From NCBI RefSeq assembly GCF_001640025.1, contig NC_031672.1:3658001-3722000 (forward strand): a DNA stretch of 64,000 bases, given 5' to 3'. The translations under genes and the position numbers were made by a program. The stretch is from Sugiyamaella lignohabitans. Taxonomy: Eukaryota; Ascomycota; Dipodascomycetes; Dipodascales; Trichomonascaceae. The notes under the pieces are model-generated. The model did no database searches. It was not told the DNA's origin and was given only the letters and a program-made list of their open reading frames with translations. Shown one piece after another: positions 11,222-22,515 of this stretch (positions within the stretch are counted from its first letter, which is position 1; each line of letters begins with the position of its first letter).

Positions 11222-11940
11222 TTATAAACCTAACGTCTGGTCTACCTGCTTGCGAACGATCTTGTTGAACTGGTCTCTATTTTCACGCCACATCTTGCTG
11301 GCATCGACATTGGCACCACTCTCGTCATTGGGTTCTGCCAGCATACTCATGACACTAATAAGAATCTTCTCGACGCTCTGAATAGGACTCCATCGCTCAG
11401 ACGCCGACTCATACATATTCGGGTCGTCGCCAGGAGCATGCAATATCGAAATACACACGGTACCGTCCTTGAACACTGTTCTTGTTAGACACTGTCGGCT
11501 GAGGGGCCATGCCTCCGGCGGCTGGGGCTGCGCCCCAGACCCCGTGGCTCCTGCTTCGCAGGAGAGTTTGGGCTTTTCTGGGATCTCGAAGAACCGACTC
11601 GAGCGTAGCGAGAGGAGCAGTGGGGTCTGGGGCGCAGCCCCAGCCGCCGGAGGCATGTCCCCCTTCGCGGTGAATACTTACCGTTAGGGTGGAAAATTGG
11701 GCAGGTGAATTTCATGACAGGTGGGCTGAGAGGGTAGTCTTCAGGGAATCTGAGGGTGGCTGGGAAAAGTCCGCCTTCGAAAGGAGTTCCTTCGGGGCCC
11801 TGGATCAGACATTCCCAAAGGAAGAAGTTGTCTTCGTCGACAGGGCCAGCAGAGATTCCATCGGGTGGGTCATTGATGAGCTGTTTGTACTCGGTCATAA
11901 GACGCTTGGCAGCGGTCGAAGTTTTCGCTGTTTTCTTCAT
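11222..11940 (-). CDS. UBC7: Ubiquitin-conjugating enzyme E2, Ubc7 type, one intron
   Basis: E2 of ER-associated degradation, working with Cue1 and the Hrd1/Doa10 ligases. Exon 1 is 11940-11682; exon 2 is 11475-11222; 170 aa. The intron (11681-11476, 206 nt) has GTAAGT, branch CTAAC and CAG, phase 1. It houses a complete dispersed repeat. The fold shows the HPN motif at the exon junction, the catalytic Cys94 in GTVCISILH, and the acidic loop APGDDPN that marks the Ubc7/Cdc34 class. I chose the ATG at 11940 ([14 protein letters not shown]) because it matches the family's start. An in-frame ATG at 12096 would add 52 unrelated residues. Confidence 0.95.
11511..11654. repeat. Dispersed GC-rich element, full a-b copy, intronic
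   Basis: Complete element in the UBC7 intron, filling about 70% of it. a-tip left, b-tip right (GACTCGAGCGTAGCGAG), both hairpin loops TGC/GCA. Flanked by CAT on the left and ATG on the right. Confidence 0.94.
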
Positions 11941-13378
11941 GTTTTCGATATTTCCACTGCTAACAGATCGAATTTGTGCTGTGGGTCCTCGGCTGTGGAG
12001 TAAGCTTAACTGGCTGAGTGTCAGACCTATAACCGTGGTATTGGCTCTCTGTTTCCAGCGTATTAGCATATAATGCTTTAAAGCGTAACTGTTCATTGAG
12101 ACTTGGCTGGGGCCCTCTAAACGTTAAGAACACTGTTGTCAGATGTCTTGATCTGAATTACTTAGAATCATACTATGTACCATTGTGGTAGCGTGCGATA
12201 TGGCGTTTGAGCAAGATTATGGTTGTGTGGCCACTAGTGCCCGGAGAAATGTACGCGGATTAAATATATGTGTTCAACGGTATGCAAGGATGGGCGACAG
12301 AAACTGCGCTATTGAGCCTGATAGCGGTTAGGACGCTGCAACTCAGTAACTACTTATCACCACTGGTTATACCACCAATAATGTCTATTATCTGTTAAAC
12401 AAATAAATCAGTTTGATCCGTTTGTTCATTAACTCTTTCGTCATGTGACTCTTAAGAATATTCTGTACTATCTTGAAGTTTATTTGAGTGGTGAGTGAGC
12501 TTGAGATGAAGTGGCAGTATGTTTTAAGTGTAGTTATTACGTTTGAAGTATGGCGTCAGATAGTCAATTTTCCATTTTTATTAGTCAATTATTAAGTTAA
12601 GGGCTTAGGCGTCATCTTCATCGGTGTAAAACTTTGAGGACACTAGGAACAGCAACTTCGAAAGTCGTTGTACCACCCTTAGTAGTCTGTATGTATTCTG
12701 TATCTTTTGCTCTGTGTGCTCAGTATCTCCTGCTCCCTCTGAAAGAATAACTTTTGTATTCTCCCCTCGTAAATCTCCTGCGAAGCAGGAGCCGTGGGGT
12801 CTGGGGCGCAGCCCCAGCCGCCGGAGGCAGAACTGACTCAACAAATGACACCAGTCCGTAAGAGAGATATATGGATAGTACCCAGACAGTATATACATGA
12901 CATCACAGCGACGCAAATAATTCGCCATAAACTTGCACTTACCGGTTCCGGGAGTTTCAGGACGACTGCACTCGATCTATATATATCTTGCACCTTCCAG
13001 ACTAGACCCAAAATCATCATTTGACAGCGGGTGAAGCTTAAAAGATATAAGCGTAAATGTTTATTTACAGACAGTGCTGCAGATAACCCACGGACCAGCT
13101 ACGATCAGCTGCGGCGGCTTCACGGCACCGGCAACACGTGACTTTTTTTTAGATTTAGACTTCTAAGAAAGGTTTACCTTTGAGGATCTTGCAGAGCGAC
13201 CATATCAATAAGTTTGGAGGCAAGCCCAGCACGAAAGTCGAAGCCGGTCTGATCCAGGAGAACCTCGAAGTGCTGCAAGTGCTGTTGTATGACAGAGAAC
13301 AGTTTATCAGGTCTGTGGAAAGTATCCCCCGACTTACATGCTGTAGATGCCCGACTGTGAATTGACTCACCTAGCCCC
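11941..13378. other. Divergent intergenic region, UBC7 / copper-fist gene
   Basis: 1.4 kb promoter-like region with one single-arm repeat (12775-12828). A 70-codon minus-strand ORF (13386-13174) overlaps the start of the copper-fist gene and matches no family I know. Minus-strand sequence at about 12605-12640 could end a small exon, but no partner exon is visible. Confidence 0.5.
12775..12828. repeat. Dispersed GC-rich element, single right a-arm
   Basis: Tip CTCCTGCGAAGCAGGAG, then CCGTGGGGTC, hairpin with GCA loop, end CCGCCGGAGGCA. Confidence 0.92.
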
Positions 13379-15686
13379 ATGATCATCTACGAGGGCGAGA
13401 AGTACGCATGGTAGGTTCTCCAAACCTGGTTTTTCCTTTGTTTCTCTCGGGTTCAAGAGCTGGGATTTCTGGAGGTCTGCCTCCGGCGGCTGGGGCTCCG
13501 CCCCAGACCCCGCTGCTCCTCTCGCTTCGCTCGAGTCGTTGCGTCGACGGTCCCGAAGTTAGAGGATGTGGTAAAGAGTTGTATTTCTGTGGTCCGCCCA
13601 AAAAAACTCCTGCGAAGCAGGAGCAACGGGGTCTGGGGCAGCGCCCCAGCCGCCGGAGGCGCCGACCCTCCCGCAAACTGTGCCCAGATACTAACAGTGT
13701 CGTAGTCTGCCATGCATTCGGGGCCATCGTTCTTCGACGTGCGAGCACAAGGAGAGGCCGCTGCTGCTGGTTCGGAAGCGTGGAAGGCCTATGAGCTCGG
13801 CCATTGCTCGGGTTGCTATTGTTCCCGAGAATGTCGACAGTGTTAGTGATAGTGGGGACTCGGGTTCGGTAGTTGGAAACTCCGACCAGTTCAGAACAGA
13901 TTTGGGTGCCTTGAGTAGTACTGGTTTGGCTGGCCAGGAAAATGTAAATATCAAACAGGTACCAGCTATGGCATTAGATCGGTTTGGTAATGGCGAGATT
14001 GCAGGATTGGGTGTGCAGGCACAGACCGCCAGTCTGCAGCAAGATCTCACCCAAAGTCCGGTGCATGCTCTGAGACAGACTCCAGATGCCGGTTTTGCAC
14101 AGAATTCTACGTTTATTTTGACTCAGGGGTCATCATTACAGGGCCATATTCATGGCTTTTTACAGGGATCGGATCCCGGGTTGAACTCGTCAAACTCGAG
14201 TATACCCTCTGGATCTATGAATTTTGGGTTGGATAGTACTGGAGTTATGGCTCAAAGCACGACACCGTTAGGACCAACAGGTTCTTATAATGATGCTTCT
14301 CATGTTCAGAGCTCGCTGGGTATGCGTGGTTCGGGTTTGTGGACTACCAGATCTAATGGCAGTCTAGGAAGTTCCGGCAGTTTAGGTAGCGGCTGTGATA
14401 GCAGCTCGAGTTCGGGTTGCGCTAGATGTGGAAACGGAGGTCGGTGCCAGTGTAAGAGTGATAGTTCGGTCATAGTGATTGAACCTGGAAAGCATTATAA
14501 ACAGTTGGTTGACACAAGTGGAGGAACAGTGAGAATAGTCGGTCCTCCAATGAATAATAATGATCTATATGACAAGGGCGATATCAAATCACATACTCTG
14601 TTCAACACAGCTAAAAGAGCTCGTCTTAAAGTGAAAATGAATGCTGCTCGAAGAAGAACTGGAAATACCCCTACTTTAGTCGAGTCGCTAGGTCATGACA
14701 GCACTGGAGGGAGTAACAACAGTGCCAATAACGGCGGTATCCGAGATACCGGCAATAGCAATATCGGTAATGGTGGTTATAATGGTGCTGATGTATCGCC
14801 ATACTACCACAATGGCAGTGGAAATGGCCATGATACCAGTAGTATAAACAGTAACAGTAGTACTGCAGGTGCACAATCAATCAAGTATGAGGAAGAGGAC
14901 GAGCTGGATGAGTCCATGTATACATTTGTTCCAGTTGGAAATGGACTGTACCGAAAAGAACTGAAAAGCAATGTAAATGGAGGACTGAGCAGGTCACGGT
15001 CGAAAACCAGTACGTCTAGTAGCTCGCGAACTCCGCTTTCTTCAGTCAGCTCGTTGGACTCCATGGATCAGGTATTACAGGGTGCGAGAGCGACAAATCA
15101 TGGCGTGAAAACTGACCTGAATCACCGCTTTGACGCTAACCAGGACAGTTTTAACGACGCAAATGAGGTACCGATGGGAAGTTGTTGTGGAAATGGCCAA
15201 ACTGATGAGCCAATTGACAAATCTAGTATGCAGAATAGCACTGATAACGATGCTAGAAAGAACTCGAACTCTGTTGGTACCGAAACCAACTCAAATGCAG
15301 TTGGTGTACTAGGAAACGCTGCCCATACAGAGTATAATCTCGAAAGCACGCGCAATGGACCGCCATTAATTATCGCACCAATGAGTTTTGACGGTGCGAC
15401 ATTCTCGGAAATGGGGTTCACAGAGTCTAATCTCCAAACTTTCAACACCGATTTTAATAGTATCAAACTCGAGCAAGGAGATACAACTGCTCAGGCAGAT
15501 GAAGAAGACGAGATTAACTCGTTAGAAAGGCTGATTGATATGAGCCGTGGCGAGGACGGAGAATCATCCGAGTTCTACGACATTTATTATTCTGCATCAT
15601 GTGTTATTCCCGGTCAATGTGAGTGCGGTGACTCGTGCGCTTGTGCTGGATGTACCACACATGACCCAAACTATCAAAAAAATTGA
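13379..15686 (+). CDS. Copper-fist transcription factor (Mac1/Ace1/Cuf1 family), one intron
   Basis: Copper-responsive DNA-binding regulator. Exon 1 is 13379-13410 (MIIYEGEKYA plus two bases); exon 2 is 13706-15686; 670 aa. The intron (13411-13705) has GTAGGT, branch CTAAC and acceptor TAG. It splits the first zinc-ligand Cys codon and carries a full repeat. Splicing restores a textbook copper fist: C11-x2-C14-x8-C23-x-H25, with CIRGHR and the minor-groove motif RGRP at 36-39. The long middle is Ser/Asn/Gly-rich. Cys clusters occur at about 249-260 (CARCGNGGRCQC) and at 643-663, where CECGDSCACAGCTTH matches the C-x-C-x3-C-x-C-x2-C-x2-H copper-sensing motif of Mac1/Cuf1. That motif favours a regulator of copper uptake over an Ace1-type metallothionein activator, but this is inference. 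Confidence 0.94.
13479..13660. repeat. Dispersed GC-rich element, full b-a copy with enlarged centre, intronic
   Basis: b-tip left, a-tip right, in the intron of the copper-fist gene. The centre begins with the usual GTCGACGGTCCC and then has about 55 extra A/T-richer bases. Loops TCC and AGC. Confidence 0.94.
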
Positions 15687-18600
15687 GTGAGTCAAGAAAA
15701 AGTAAAACTGGAACAGCGGAATCACATGCTCGTATAACTCAAATTCAAAGACTCAGTGGTTCCAAACAACTAGGTTGATGTTTGTTCTGCATTTGTCAGC
15801 TGCTTGTTCACCTGCTGCTTACCGCTGTTCGCAGGATCGTGCTTTTTGGTCAGGTGCACAGTTGGTATTTTCCATCATTCTTTTTAAACTTGAACTAGAG
15901 AATGAATCTTAACTATAACTACAATGTGTATGTTTCATTCATGCACACGGACACCGTTCTCGGTGTCTTGATTCAATGCGAGATACTAGTATCGATTTGG
16001 GAGGAGGCCAGCCAATATGGGGACTTCGCGAGTTCTTTGACACGCCTCCGTTTCGATCAGTTTCTGTCATTGCTGTAAATATTACTTGAACCGTCGATAT
16101 GAAGCCTCTGTTAAAATACTTTGGAAAAACGTTTTGTTCTCGGGCTGCGTTCAAGGCGTGGCCACCACCCCGTGGTTGGTCGGTCCCGTATTGCTATCGA
16201 ATATTTGGTTTGTTATTTTCTTAATATTGTTTCTTTCTCCTTTCTACACTGTACATGATATCAATGGGATTTACGAAGTTTATGCTTGATATATTTTTTA
16301 ATGAATAAATGATTAAGGTTCCTGTATCAGTAGTTTTGGGGGAGGATTATTTGTTGGTAGCTCATGGCGGGACATTTTTTAGTCCCAAGCATTTAAAACC
16401 ATGGCGTGTTTTTGGTCTATTAGTAATGACCCGTCTTTTCAAATTTATTTAATCTTTTTTTCACAGTAATTATACTATATAGTACGACATTAACAGTACA
16501 CGCGAGGCACTGGTCAGACATAGACAAACTAGCCTTAATGTTGCTTTATAATAGATATTTGCCAATATGGGCCGTATCATACAACTGACATGGGCTTGGA
16601 AAATAGAGCTGGGTCGACTCAGGATTGTGTGTCTCTGTGTCAGAGGTCAGGCCATTGGCGCTAAATTACAGTTTGAGAATTAAGGTTTCAAGACCGCATA
16701 TATCAAGCTCGTGCTGAAATGATAGAACGCGTCGTGGAATTAATTATGTACAGACCTTATGGATGGAAAAGCCTTTTTTTAAGGTTTTATTAATTTTGAA
16801 AACCACTTACCGTGCTGTTGGTATCTCGGTGGATGAGGCAATATTCACATCGGATCAGCCCGCTAACTTTGACATGTTGGATGCGATAATTATTTTCGTA
16901 TGTAGACACTAGGTACCAAGCTGATATGCAGGTTTAGCCTGGTCCAGCTGTTTAGCTAGTTTAGCTTATTTAGCTTGTCAAGCTTTACATGAGTTAATAT
17001 CATTAATAGCCTAACAGTTTGTAAAAAAAAAGGTCCTAACAGTCTTGATGAAAAATAAAAATAAAAAAACAACTCTTTAGGTTCCGGAGATCCACCATGG
17101 CACGCTTGTGGGAGCATGGTGTTTTGTTCTCACTAACACACCACGTTCAAATCGCTTGAGCCGACAACTAGCAGAAAGTTAGTTTATAGGAACCATCGAA
17201 GCTATAGTGTTTGTAGGTACATAAACACGATAGTAAGGTGGGGTTGTAGAGCGGGGTGGTGTACTGATTCTAGCAATTGGAGAGCTGCAAGGCTCCAAAA
17301 ACAAGCGAGCCTTGGCCCTGTATAGACCAAGGTTCAATTATTATATCCGAAAGAAGAAGAATAATACCAGCCAATGCCATATTCTTGAAGCTGTATGTTT
17401 GTATCAGGTTGACCAAAGTAGCAGTACAATAGAAAAGTGTCGACACGAAATGCTGTAATGCTCTCCCCATCTATTGACAAATTTAGCCGATTGCGTCCAA
17501 CATGAAACTTGGTTGATCATAGGAGATCCTGGACGATCAGGGAGATCCTGGTAGGTTTTTTTTGGCAGATCATTAAGGGACATTGCAGAAGGAGCTTGAA
17601 TTGGCAACGCGGATTCCCAATCCAGCCATGCACTTCAACGTACATTAAGCCCAAGATTTGCGGTGCTTGCTGCGTTTGGTGCTGCAGGACCAGAATCCGA
17701 CTGGGTCAAGATGGCCAGGGGTTTCGAGGCGTGTTATTGGCAGGGGCTGCCTAAGGATAGGACCCGTTTATGCCTATTTAGTGAGGGGTAATCTGTACCC
17801 CTCGTGTTAGTACCTGTGAAGTCGGCTGTAGTCCTGAGATGATCCTCCCCCTCTCTTTCCATGAGGGATATAATTGAATCGAAATCAAATTTTTTCTCCT
17901 TGGATGGTTGCAGACCCCACGAGAAACTAAACCAGATGGGTCAGAAAAAGGCTATTTAATCAATGAGAGTATTATATTTAGTACATGAAAAATTACAAAA
18001 CACTGACCTCTTCTTATGTGAATGTAGACGGCCAGATAAGTATAGCGGCCTCCTGTGATGGATGTAATCATGTACTGTGGTGCAATGCAAAGGTGCAAAA
18101 TAGCAAAGACCCTGTGTTTTTGCGATTCATTTTGGGCATGATACCTATACCATGTTGCAGTGGCAGGCACACGAGAGTGGAGATATTTACTTGGTGAGAA
18201 CGTGAAGTGGACTAAAAATATGTCATGTAGCTGGGCAATAAGGTCAGAATGTCATGTATTATGTAGCCAGTCCGACTAAGTGAGACATTTTTTCAATTAC
18301 GCTTCGGCATCCACCGTATTACACTATTACATGGGCATAAAAATAGTGCGTATATACATGTGAATAAACGAACCCGTTGAGATCTAAAAATAATATTCTA
18401 TGATATCGATAATACTGGCATCGGCTAAGAATTAACCCAGAAATTGACCCAACTCAATCGCACTTTGAGCACGAGTTAATCAGCCGTCTGCATCCCCTGC
18501 CGAGTTTAATGGTTGATGAAACTTAATAGAAACGGGAAAAAAATTACTCCGATGATCATAATAATAATAATATATCCATAGAAAAGTATAGTGAAAAAAA

Positions 18601-18739
18601 ATAGATCAGCCTCGACTAAGCTGAAATTTATTTGATCATAGTGACACTAGTATAGTACCGTACATAGTGAAAAAGTGCCGTGGGACTTTGGATTCACAGT
18701 ATAAGAGCCGTTCTTAGGATCTGCTGTCACTGTCAAAAG

Positions 18740-18786
18740 CTGCCAGCGGGCCCACGAACATCGGCGGTTGGCCGATAGCCTGGCAG
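18740..18786. other. Nested inverted repeat (double-stem hairpin)
   Basis: CTGCCAG (18740-18746) pairs with CTGGCAG (18780-18786). Inside, ATCGGC (18760-18765) pairs with GCCGAT (18771-18776) around a 5-nt loop. It is GC-rich in an AT-rich setting and unrelated to the dispersed element. Could be a structured RNA or a DNA cruciform. Confidence 0.5.
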
Positions 18787-19230
18787 CCCGGACGTTTTGC
18801 TGTCAAAAAAGCGACCAACCTGATGCCGTGTATGCCAGCCACCTCCTACCAAGCTTGTAACAGAGTGGGTCCTGCTGCTGATTCCTAGCAGTTTGTTTAC
18901 AAGTGATAACCAGAGTTACTATGTACATAATACATACTGTGCTGCAAGGCAGCCTATGACGATCGTCAAAATAGCTGGCACTCGATGCGGGTGCTTTTCT
19001 GCAGGGCTCGACTGGGGTCAACCTGTCTGGAGAGTGGTTTCAGGACCCTTTACCGGCCGTCACGCACATGAGAGTACTTTTTGATGGATCTCAGCTGCCT
19101 ATTGGCTTGTCAAGATGGGGTAACAGGATAACAGGAGATGTACTATGTACGACAGTAACCACCACAACAAACCTCAGCAACGATTGTAACAGAAGCGACA
19201 TACGAGAGTAAGAACAAAATAAAGATTTTT

Positions 19231-19249
19231 AATTATATAATATATAATT
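19231..19249. other. AT-only palindrome
   Basis: AATTATATA, one spacer base, TATATAATT: a perfect 9-bp inverted repeat next to a T-run. Such AT palindromes are found in yeast origins and centromere cores, but also occur by chance. Confidence 0.4.
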
Positions 19250-20988
19250 ATTTTTTGTAATACCACGCTAATAACACAACAGTAGTGTTGAACTAAACCG
19301 GTCCAAACAATTACCTCGAGACCAACTAACTTATTGCGTACACGGGTCTGTGAGGATAAAACAACGCTATACTAACGCAGAGCTATAATTCAGGGAGAGC
19401 TATAGATCAGTCTGGATGATGTCGTCTGCCACGCATGAACACGGCATAGGGGTGAAATATATGGCAGCACCTAACAGGCCACAGCTACCAATCGAACCAT
19501 CGAACAGACGAAACCACCTGATCTGGCATTGATCTGGCACTGATCTGATGGATGGATAAATAGTGGTCAGTGATCTGACAAACCATTTGAGTATTGAGTT
19601 ACATTTCAGAGTAACGTGTAACGAATGCACTGACCCGGATCCGACTGGAGCTCCTGCTGATAACAGTAATGGAGCACAGTCTGGTTTTGGACGTTGATGC
19701 CTCACAGATCACAGCCAATCTTAAGGATGAGCGGAGCCTCAAATCGGTATTGGCATTCAAGCGAAGGGTTTTAGTAGATTGAATCAGAGCCAAGACAACG
19801 CTAATGCCGTGTTTCATATATCCTGGCACTATCTAACGAGATATAGTAATATTTTTTCACCCCTTAAAATTAAACTCATCAAACTAGGCGTTTACGCGGG
19901 CTAAATAATACACTAGTGTACTAATAAACTAGATTTAGGCTAGAACGTAGATTTCCAGGGAGCTAGCTTGATCTGTCGACATAATATAACTTGATCAGAT
20001 AGTAGGGTGACTGTAGGGTGACTGGACTATCAGTTTGTTGATAAACAGATCTACAAGTTAGCGTACCGAGAGAATTTTTTTTTTACTTGTAAAATTCTCT
20101 GATACTTTTACCGCTGAATTTCCAGCACGGTGAAACCTGCCGTTGGATCAACACTAACCCTGTATAAGCGGACCCGCTTATGCTGTGAGCCCATCATTGT
20201 CGGTGGTGGGGACTGTGGGCAACGGTGCACGGACCATCCTGTAAGATGTGGCCAGGACCACAACCTTGCACCAACTTGGCTTTGACAAACCAGCCACAAT
20301 AGTCCGTACCTATTGACCCTATATTTTGACTATAGTCGATTGGAAAAGATAAAAAAAAAATTGACTCGATTTAAACCAGTGTTACATTAAACAGATGGAA
20401 ATAGATTCAATGGTAGAAAGTTTTAGAAACAGTCTGCACTTGAACCAACCCCTCTTTACCGAAAGCCGACCAACCAACGGACTTTGCTACCCAACCAACA
20501 ATGGAAAAACAACTCCTTCCTTCCTTCCCCTCAGATAAATACGACCAAATCTCAGACATACATAAAGCAGAACCCTGTTGACAATTGGAAATAAACTACA
20601 GATGGACACTCACATACCCACGCTGGCCGACCTGGTTGGGAGCAGCGGCAGATCCGTTTTCTGCACAACACACGACAAAAAAGCAAGTCACTAACCGCGA
20701 TGCATAATTCCAGATTTGGACGCGACCGTTGGACTACTGCTACAAAAAGCAACGAGGCCCAACACCACGAAGATCATAGATAAACCTTGCTTGAGAAGAC
20801 GAAACGTTATCTATACAGTAGACGGTGCAATTAGGCTCGGTGCTTACACGACAGCGAAGCATCGGTACCAACCGGGAACTAGCAGAAATGAGTTGGTGAA
20901 ACCTCTGACGTTTACAGACCCTTAAGGTTAACTTGTTTGATACATTGGTGATTTCAGGGCTGTATGGATTAATACCGGGTCCGGAGGT

Positions 20989-21125
20989 GCCTCCGGCGGC
21001 TGGGGCTTCGCCCCAGACCCCGTAGCTCCTGCTTCGCAGGAGATGGCTGGGGCTGTCGGCGGAAACGACTCGAGCGCAGCGAGAGGAGCTGCGGGGTCTG
21101 GGGCGGAGCCCCAGCCGCCGGAGGC
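20989..21125. repeat. Dispersed GC-rich element, full a-b copy
   Basis: a-tip left, b-tip right, loops TCC and GGA, centre GGCTGGGGCTGTCGGCGG (modified). It is preceded by CCGGAGGT, which adds a second partial inverted end at 20981-20988. Confidence 0.93.
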
Positions 21126-21619
21126 CCCATTCCGACCCGCCCGTGTGCGCCGGCTGAAACAAATAACATACGGCGCGCACCGTCGGTCAACGGCACCGGT
21201 ACTGTTGACTTCCTGCTTCCGGTGAAAATTGCGATGGCGGTGATCCTATATCACATCACCGTACCGGCTGTGGTCTGCGGGGTCAGGATGGATTCGCTAC
21301 GACCCTGTCCCCCTCACCTTCACTGATGTTACTCTTCTTGTGCATGACACACGGCTGAGGAGGCCGATCGCAGAACGCTATCCACGCTTGTTTCCTCGCA
21401 AAAAAAAAGCCAATATCATTGCCAGATCAGGCTAGGGTGAAAAAAATATTTCGAGAGTGGTAATTTTTTTTCCTAGAACAGCACAGTAATTTTCATGTCG
21501 AAGTCTGTGAGTGGAATTAATTAGCCTTTGGATAAGCTCCAGACATGAAACCACGCTTATATAGAACAGGGTTTTACATATTAATTAACTGGGCTACGCT
21601 CTCGTATAACTAAGTATTC

Positions 21620-21656
21620 AATGAATGAATATGTGAATGAGTGAATGAATGAATGG
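21620..21656. repeat. (TGAA)n-like microsatellite
   Basis: Imperfect TGAA/TGAG repeats over about 37 nt. Confidence 0.7.
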
Positions 21657-21760
21657 ACAATCTGGCAAGCCGCAGTAGGCACTGCTGGCAGCAGCAGCAA
21701 GTAAATTCCGCTCCAAGTAGGGTTTCTCCACTTTCTAGGGACGCATTCAATACCCATTCA

Positions 21761-21874
21761 GAGGGCCACAGAGGACCACAGAGGACCACACAGGGCCACA
21801 GGGCCACACAGTCCATACAGTGCCACGCAGACCACGCAGAGCCACGCAGAGCCACTCAGAGCCACGCAGAGCCA
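21761..21874. repeat. Minisatellite, 10-nt GCCACRCAGA-like unit
   Basis: About 11 imperfect 10-nt units, first GAGGACCACA/CAGGGCCACA, then GCCACGCAGA and GCCACTCAGA. The unit drifts along the array, as expected for slippage and gene conversion. Confidence 0.75.
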
Positions 21875-22492
21875 ATTCTGCGTTATGGCAGCAGCATCAA
21901 TGTTTTTTTGGCCAGGCCACTCATTGCCTTAAGTTATGGTTTGCAGTGGACTGTTTCCTCCAGTTGGTGAGCGGCCTGGATAACCATGGCAGCCGGACAA
22001 CCGCTTGGGTAGGATTCACCGCGTCACTCAGTGGGTGTTTATGCGTGTGATCTTCATATAAAAGTTACCAACAAAATGTCAATCCGGTTAATAGCGAGTT
22101 GACACGATTGAAAATGCCAGACTGTCAATTCTGGTAGAAGAAAACTTTTCAAGTTTTCAAGTGTGAACTTTTGAATTGAAAGTTGTTAAAGTGTTAGTGA
22201 GGATAGTAGAAATTATTGATTGTAGCGTTGTAGTAGAAGCAGTGGTAGTAGTATTAGCATCAGTAGCAGCAGCGGCAGAGCTGTGGAGCCACAATCGCGG
22301 ATAACGCTGTATGTATCATAAGCTATAAAAACCAACCTCCCAATACATATACAGACGGGCTGGATTCAACAGCACGCTTTCGGGGTGCTGTTGTAGCAGG
22401 CAAGCGGGGGTAGCGATCAGTGGCTATAGTAACAAATCATAGACCTATAGGTTAGAGTGGGAGTGAGATTTGAGGGCTTTGGATAACAGTAA

Positions 22493-22515
22493 CAGCAGCA
22501 GCAGCAGCAGCAGCA
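22493..22515. repeat. CAG trinucleotide tract
   Basis: About seven uninterrupted CAG units, followed to about 22640 by looser GCA/GCR triplets. The frame lacks an ATG and a family match, so I treat it as a non-coding triplet repeat. Confidence 0.7.

Noticed and set aside
11941..12096. 52-residue N-terminal extension of UBC7 from the ATG at 12096
   Set aside because: Ubc7 proteins start right at the E2 fold; the extension resembles no E2 and is probably 5' UTR.
12605..12928. Minus-strand frame ending SSKFYTDEDDA, possible last exon of a small gene
   Set aside because: No CTAAC branch site, no donor exon and no family match; part of the frame is repeat element.
13174..13386. 70-codon minus-strand ORF beginning MIMGLGESIHS
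   Set aside because: It overlaps the well-supported first exon of the copper-fist gene antisense, and I recognise no family. The PDKLFSVIQQHLQHFEVLL part looks protein-like, so a small spliced gene is not fully excluded.
17101..17165. GTTCAAATCGC as a tRNA B-box
   Set aside because: No acceptor stem, A-box or anticodon arm can be folded around it.
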